NCBI GenBank assembly: GCA_014729565.1
Contig: WJJR01000218.1
Coordinates: forward strand, 1-8,787
Direction: 5' to 3'
DNA from: Candidatus Zixiibacteriota bacterium
GTDB taxonomy: Bacteria; Zixibacteria; MSB-5A5; WJJR01
DNA length: 8,787 bases
Within the stretch, counting starts at the first letter, position 1; each line of letters opens with the position of its first letter. This document shows, piece after piece, positions 4,948 through 8,787 of the stretch. The position numbers were made by a program, and so were the translations under genes. A model generated the notes under the pieces. It was not told the origin of the DNA, ran no database searches, and worked only from the letters and a program-made list of their open reading frames with translations.

Positions 4948-7281
4948 ATGTTGGAATTGCGACCCCGCGTTTGTCTCATTTGTGTTCTGATATGTGCTGT
5001 GTTCGGTGGTTGCCAGCGAGCACCGGAGGGGCCGTTGGTGACATCCCTCGAGCCGGTGGATGATCCGTCGACGTTGCCGTATCGGTTTGTGGTGGATCAG
5101 GTTCGGACTCCCAACGATCCGACTTTTGTGTATCCAGTTGACTTCGAGCAAGATGGTAATTGGGAGTCCTACCAACTCCAAGTTGGCAGGCACGTAACAG
5201 GCGAGCTCACTTCCGTCTTGCTCTATGATTGTCTGTTCTGTGGTAACGTGATTGCACAGCACAATTTTGACAACGCACTGTTCGAGCATCCTTCATCCAC
5301 AGAGGCCGACTTTGATTTGGATGGAAATGTCGACATTGCTGCCACGTATGTCCTTCGGGATACAGTTTGGCTTACAGTGATCAGCCAAAACAGCACCGCG
5401 TTAGACCCACTGTACATATGTCATGGCACGGACAGTCACCGAATTGATGGACTTTGGGATGGTAAATCAACGCTGGTCGGTAGCTTGGACATTACCGGTG
5501 ACCAGTGTCCGGAAATCTTTGTGGCGGTTGATACCGGGTACGATCTGTATCCCCGGAAGTTGGTCTGTGTCGATTGGCGCGCGAAGCAAATCCTGTGGGA
5601 CTTCGATGTTCCCGCAAACATACCAGCCAGGTTATTTTCCACTATCAGAAACGGCTCCCCAGACAGCGCGCTCATCGTGTTCAGCACATTTGCCAAGGGC
5701 AATGGCGCAGAAGCCAACGGAATGAGTGACCTCCGTTCGTATGTCATCGCACTCAATGCCGATGGATCCGAACGGTGGCGCCGATCGGCTGGTGGGCTAT
5801 ACACCAGCGCTCAGAGCAATGTAATCGACTATGACGGTGACGGACACGAAGAGATCCTCTTTGTTGCACACGCTGATACCGCGACAGCAGAGGGACGGTC
5901 GGCCTTCAATCGTGGCATACGGTCGAGCTTCGTTATCTGTAACCTGGCAGGCAAGACCCTTGATTCTATTCCTATCCCCAGCAGGCATGAGGTACGTCAA
6001 CTTCAGTTGTATCCCCGAGGATTTGGAGATGGTGCTGTTCTGACGTACATTTTGAATGACGATACACTGAGGTTCGTCGATCAAGCCCTCAACCCGCTCG
6101 CCAAAGTGTCGCATCCGGACGGTGTAGCACTGTTGAGCTTTGGCGACTTCATCAGTTCAGGTTCACGACAGGTCATTCTGCGCCTTGCGAGTTCGAATCT
6201 GTTCTTGGTCGATTCACAGTTTACGGTGTTGGCGCAATCAGATAAACCCATGGACGGAGCGCAGGTGATACCTTTTCCGGGCTCCCAGAGCGACAAGAGA
6301 TCCCGCGTGCTGATTAGTTCCAACAATAAAGATAACAACTTTAACATCGTCTTCCGTATGGTCCGGACACCCTGGTACACGATCTTCTCCCGTAAGCCGT
6401 GGCTGGCATCGCTGCTGGCGTTTACACCGCCGGCGCTGGCGCTGGTGTTTGTCGCGGTGATCATGGTGCAACGCAAGCGAAAGAATGACATCATCGAGCG
6501 GCAGCGCGATGAACTGAGCCTGGCTTTGAGTGAACTCAAAGACGCGCAGGAGAAGCTGGTGGCGGCCGAAAAGATGCAGCAGGCACGGGACATTGCCGGT
6601 GGGGTGGCGCACGAGATTCATAATGCGCTGTATCCGGCGATGGCATCGCTGGATTTGTTGAAACGTAAGTTGAAGAAGCAGTCGCCGCGTGATGACGAGT
6701 CTCTTCACGAGCTGATTGATCTCAGCGAATCGGCCGTGGTGCGGGCGAATGGGATGACGGAGTTGGTGCGGGAGTTTACGCGACTCGATGCGGACCGGAC
6801 GGATGACACCATCGTCCTGAAGGATGTGATCAATGAGATCATCCGGTCGTTAGCACAACGCGTTGACGAAACGGACACGATGATCAACGCGACCATTCCA
6901 GCGGCACTTTGCATCCGATGTCGGACGGAGCATGCCTTCATCCTGTTCAATAATCTCATAACCAATGCGCTGGACGCGGTCGAAGGGACTTTGCAGCGGC
7001 AGATCAATATCACTGCGACGATGACAGAGGATGATGCGCAGATTGACGTTTCGGATACCGGTACGGGCATTCCCGCAGCCGATCACGACCGGATCTTCAA
7101 TGCTTTTCACAGCACCAAACCGTCGACGGGGACGGGTTTGGGGCTGACCCTGGCGCGGCGGATTGCCACCGTGTATGGGGGATCGTTGCAGCTTGTTCAC
7201 AGCGCCGAGAATGGCACAACGTTTCGCGTGACCTTACCGATGGCCACCGACCATCAAGCGAGAGATGACGATGACCACTGA
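4948..7281 (+). CDS. Sensor histidine kinase with extracytoplasmic FG-GAP/VCBS-like beta-propeller
   Basis: A membrane sensor kinase of 777 aa. A hydrophobic N-terminus (8-21) ends in a lipobox-like FGGC (Cys22), so export and perhaps lipidation are likely. Residues 40-470 carry regularly spaced acidic loops: D65-D69-G, D121-D123-D125-G, D181-D185, D294-D296-D298-G and a weak one at 400. Each is followed by a beta-strand, as in FG-GAP/VCBS propeller blades; two PQQ-like segments (VCVDWRAKQILWDF 207-220 and YVIALNADGSERW 265-277) sit among them. A transmembrane helix (about 487-508) and a coiled coil (511-548) lead to HisKA with GGVAHEIHNAL (phospho-acceptor H555), then HATPase: N-box NNLITNALDA (668-677), G1 DTGTGIP (703-709) and G2 GTGLGL (728-733). 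It should phosphorylate the regulator whose gene overlaps it by 17 bp. The signal is unknown. In the H-box, alanine replaces asparagine of HExxNPL-type motifs. The ATG at 4948 has only a weak GAG upstream but gives a sensible signal peptide. Confidence 0.9.
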   Translation: MLELRPRVCLICVLICAVFGGCQRAPEGPLVTSLEPVDDPSTLPYRFVVDQVRTPNDPTFVYPVDFEQDGNWESYQLQVGRHVTGELTSVLLYDCLFCGNVIAQHNFDNALFEHPSSTEADFDLDGNVDIAATYVLRDTVWLTVISQNSTALDPLYICHGTDSHRIDGLWDGKSTLVGSLDITGDQCPEIFVAVDTGYDLYPRKLVCVDWRAKQILWDFDVPANIPARLFSTIRNGSPDSALIVFSTFAKGNGAEANGMSDLRSYVIALNADGSERWRRSAGGLYTSAQSNVIDYDGDGHEEILFVAHADTATAEGRSAFNRGIRSSFVICNLAGKTLDSIPIPSRHEVRQLQLYPRGFGDGAVLTYILNDDTLRFVDQALNPLAKVSHPDGVALLSFGDFISSGSRQVILRLASSNLFLVDSQFTVLAQSDKPMDGAQVIPFPGSQSDKRSRVLISSNNKDNNFNIVFRMVRTPWYTIFSRKPWLASLLAFTPPALALVFVAVIMVQRKRKNDIIERQRDELSLALSELKDAQEKLVAAEKMQQARDIAGGVAHEIHNALYPAMASLDLLKRKLKKQSPRDDESLHELIDLSESAVVRANGMTELVREFTRLDADRTDDTIVLKDVINEIIRSLAQRVDETDTMINATIPAALCIRCRTEHAFILFNNLITNALDAVEGTLQRQINITATMTEDDAQIDVSDTGTGIPAADHDRIFNAFHSTKPSTGTGLGLTLARRIATVYGGSLQLVHSAENGTTFRVTLPMATDHQARDDDDH

Positions 7282-8626
7282 GACACCGAGTATTCTGATT
7301 GTCGATGATGATGCCCGTGTGCTGCGGACACTGGAACTGTTGTTTTCCGAGGATTACACAGTCTACACCGCCGGTTCGGGAGAAGAGGCGCTCGACGTCG
7401 TCCGTGCACACCCGGAGTTGTGTTGTGTGGTGCTGGACATCCGTATGGCGAAGATGGATGGGTTGGAGACGGCCACGAAGATGTCTGAGATCAACTCGGA
7501 TGTGCCGATCATCTTCCACACGGGATATCCGGGGGATTATTCCGAGAGTGCGATCGATGAAGAACATCAGCCATTTGACTATGTCGAGAAAGGTGAACGT
7601 CCGGAGCGGCTGCGGCGTTCGGTGCGCAATGCGGTGGAGCTGACGTTGAACCGGAGGAACCCGAGGCGGTTGGCGTCACTGGCGAAAGAGCAGTACGAGA
7701 TGATCGGATCATCGCCGGTGATGTGTGAACTCTACGAATGCGTCGAACAACTGGCGCCGACAGAGAACAAGATCATGATCCTGGGGCCAACGGGGTCGGG
7801 TAAGGAGCTGGTAGCCAGGGCGATTCATGCGCGCAGCCGTCGAGCGGATAAGCGATTTGTCGTGTTCAATTGTAATCACAAAGATTCGGCACTGGTGGAA
7901 TCGGAGCTGTATGGCCATGTGCAGGGGGCATTTACTGACGCCAAGTCGGGCCGTGTGGGGCTGTTTGAATACGCCGATGGCGGTACGGTCTTTCTCGATG
8001 AGATCGGCGATTTGGATATGACCACGCAGGCGAAGCTTCTTAGGGTGTTGGAATCCGGCGAATTCTCGCGGGTAGGTTCACCGGAAGTCAAGGCGTGCAA
8101 TGTCCGTGTCCTGTGTGCGACCCATCGTGACCTTCAGCAATTGGTTCAAAACCAGACGTTTCGTGAGGATCTGTATTTTCGGCTACGAGGGGTTACCGTT
8201 AATGTACCGTCGCTGACAGAACGACGTGAAGACATCCCTGATTTGATCCACTATTTCGTCGAGGTGATTTGCACAGAAGAGGGAGCCGGATTGAAGGTCT
8301 TCAATGACGCGGCCATTGATGCGATGACTCAGCATGAGTGGCCGGGTAATGTACGCGATCTGGCGACACGCGTGGCGGAACTGATCGCGACCACTCCATC
8401 GTGGCTGATTACTGCCGAGGATGTGAACAGGGTACTCTCACGAAAGCATGAACAGGGTCCCCGTCAGCAGTCCTTGCGCGAAATGGTACGTACGTTCCAA
8501 CGAATCAAGATCAACGAAGCTCTCAAGACGACTAACCGCAACATCGCCGCCGCCGCACGGCTGCTCGATGTCGACCGGGCCAATTTGAAACGGATGATGG
8601 ACAACCTGGGCATTGATCCGAGTTAG
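7265..8626 (+). CDS. NtrC-family sigma54-dependent response regulator
   Basis: A 453-aa regulator with three domains. The receiver (about 8-125) has acidic residues D14-D16, phospho-acceptor D58 in VVLDIRM, T86 and K109; the lysine is followed by Gly instead of the usual Pro. The AAA+ domain (about 147-380) has Walker A GPTGSGKE (174-181), ESELYGH (213-219), the sigma54-contacting loop GAFTDA (221-226), Walker B GTVFLDE (240-246), arginine fingers R300 and R306 in FREDLYFRL, and WPGNVRDL (359-366). The C-terminal Fis-type helix-turn-helix is at about 405-450, with NIAAAARLLDVDRANLKRM (426-444). Once phosphorylated it should oligomerise and use ATP to open sigma54-RNA polymerase promoters. The GAFTDA loop departs from GAFTGA, so sigma54 contact may be altered. 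It overlaps the kinase gene by 17 bp (11 bp if the ATG at 7271 is used), implying coupled translation. A sigma54-type promoter stands 129 bp downstream. Confidence 0.94.
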   Translation: MTMTTETPSILIVDDDARVLRTLELLFSEDYTVYTAGSGEEALDVVRAHPELCCVVLDIRMAKMDGLETATKMSEINSDVPIIFHTGYPGDYSESAIDEEHQPFDYVEKGERPERLRRSVRNAVELTLNRRNPRRLASLAKEQYEMIGSSPVMCELYECVEQLAPTENKIMILGPTGSGKELVARAIHARSRRADKRFVVFNCNHKDSALVESELYGHVQGAFTDAKSGRVGLFEYADGGTVFLDEIGDLDMTTQAKLLRVLESGEFSRVGSPEVKACNVRVLCATHRDLQQLVQNQTFREDLYFRLRGVTVNVPSLTERREDIPDLIHYFVEVICTEEGAGLKVFNDAAIDAMTQHEWPGNVRDLATRVAELIATTPSWLITAEDVNRVLSRKHEQGPRQQSLREMVRTFQRIKINEALKTTNRNIAAAARLLDVDRANLKRMMDNLGIDPS

Positions 8627-8637
8627 TTTGACTCGGA
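8617..8637 (+). promoter_or_regulatory. Small hairpin over the regulator stop codon
   Basis: TCCGAGT (8617-8623) and ACTCGGA (8631-8637) make a 7-bp perfect stem with a 7-nt loop that begins with the TAG stop. There is no T-tract afterwards, so a classical intrinsic terminator is unlikely. It may protect the mRNA end or be a weak attenuator. Confidence 0.35.
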
Positions 8638-8742
8638 CAGCAATCGTGAAGACGAGTCGAAATGACTCTATTGGAGCATGCTCCATTATCTGATAGACTC
8701 CCATAAAAGACAATAGGACAATCCGTTATCGCGGCCTGAGTC
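8630..8742. repeat. Cluster of GACTC/GAGTC pentamers
   Basis: Five copies of GACTC or its complement GAGTC occur at 8630-8634, 8654-8658, 8664-8668, 8696-8700 and 8738-8742. The second and third face each other across GAAAT and can form a 5-bp hairpin. They flank the palindrome at 8672-8685. They may be weak regulator half-sites or chance. Confidence 0.3.
8672..8685. promoter_or_regulatory. Candidate enhancer (UAS): 14-bp perfect palindrome
   Basis: TGGAGCATGCTCCA is a perfect 14-bp dyad in noncoding DNA after the regulator stop. Its centre is about 103 bp upstream of the start predicted for the sigma54 promoter at 8755. That is within the usual range for NtrC-type enhancer sites, which Fis-type HTH dimers bind as dyads. 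A binding role for the neighbouring regulator is inference from placement and symmetry. Confidence 0.5.
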
Positions 8743-8754
8743 TGCCCGCATCCG

Positions 8755-8770
8755 TTGGCATGCCCATTGC
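8755..8770 (+). promoter_or_regulatory. Sigma54 (RpoN) -24/-12 promoter
   Basis: TTGGCATGCCCATTGC matches the sigma54 consensus TTGGCACG-N4-TTGC at every specified base except T for C at 8761. The invariant GG (8757-8758) and GC (8769-8770) are 10 bp apart, as required. Transcription would start near 8782 and read out of the right edge toward an unseen gene. Its place directly after an NtrC-class regulator gene strengthens the call. Confidence 0.65.
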
Positions 8771-8787
8771 CTATGTGCGGGTAGGCC

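Noticed and set aside
4828..5289. Minus-strand open frame of 153 codons spanning the kinase leader
   Set aside because: Most of it is antisense to the kinase signal peptide and first propeller blades, and it shows no family features.
8617..8637. Intrinsic terminator after the regulator gene
   Set aside because: The stem is only 7 bp and no T-tract follows; recorded only as a hairpin.

Overview
The window looks like chromosomal DNA from a free-living, moderately GC-rich bacterium. A cell-wall precursor operon, an envelope peptidase and a sigma54-type two-component pair make it bacterial. The GlmM-like enzyme has an SVSGVRG N-terminus and a GEGNGG sugar loop rather than the proteobacterial or firmicute GlmM signatures. 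Together with the propeller-type sensor kinase, this hints at an uncultured lineage near the FCB group (for example Zixibacteria or Gemmatimonadota-like). That placement is an inference with low confidence.

Left part (minus strand, 1-3793): an operon-like run of three genes. A GlmM-type phosphohexomutase (3793-2456) is followed 51 bp later by glmS (2404-578). Together they would make glucosamine-6-phosphate and glucosamine-1-phosphate for UDP-GlcNAc. Beyond glmS, in visibly AT-richer DNA, lies a partial gene (543-1) that runs off the window. It resembles the DUF6602 family and has a PD-(D/E)XK nuclease-like signature. It has a strong Shine-Dalgarno placed for an AUA codon rather than AUG.

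Middle (plus strand, 3896-4776): divergent from glmM, a near-consensus sigma70 promoter reads into a membrane-anchored M23 (LytM-type) peptidase with all zinc ligands. The predicted transcription start is about 2 nt before the ATG, so the mRNA is probably leaderless.

Right part (plus strand, 4948-8787): a two-component system. The sensor kinase has a lipoprotein-like signal peptide, an extracytoplasmic region with regularly spaced FG-GAP/VCBS-like repeats (probably a 7-8 bladed beta-propeller), one transmembrane helix, a coiled coil and a HisKA/HATPase core. Its gene overlaps that of an NtrC-class response regulator (receiver, AAA+, Fis-type HTH) whose sigma54-contacting loop reads GAFTDA instead of GAFTGA. 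Just downstream are a 14-bp perfect palindrome and, about 100 bp before the predicted start, a near-consensus sigma54 -24/-12 promoter pointing out of the window. The kinase, regulator, candidate enhancer site and candidate target promoter therefore form one legible circuit, but its target gene lies beyond the right edge.

No tRNA, rRNA, CRISPR array, insertion sequence or convincing intrinsic terminator was seen.
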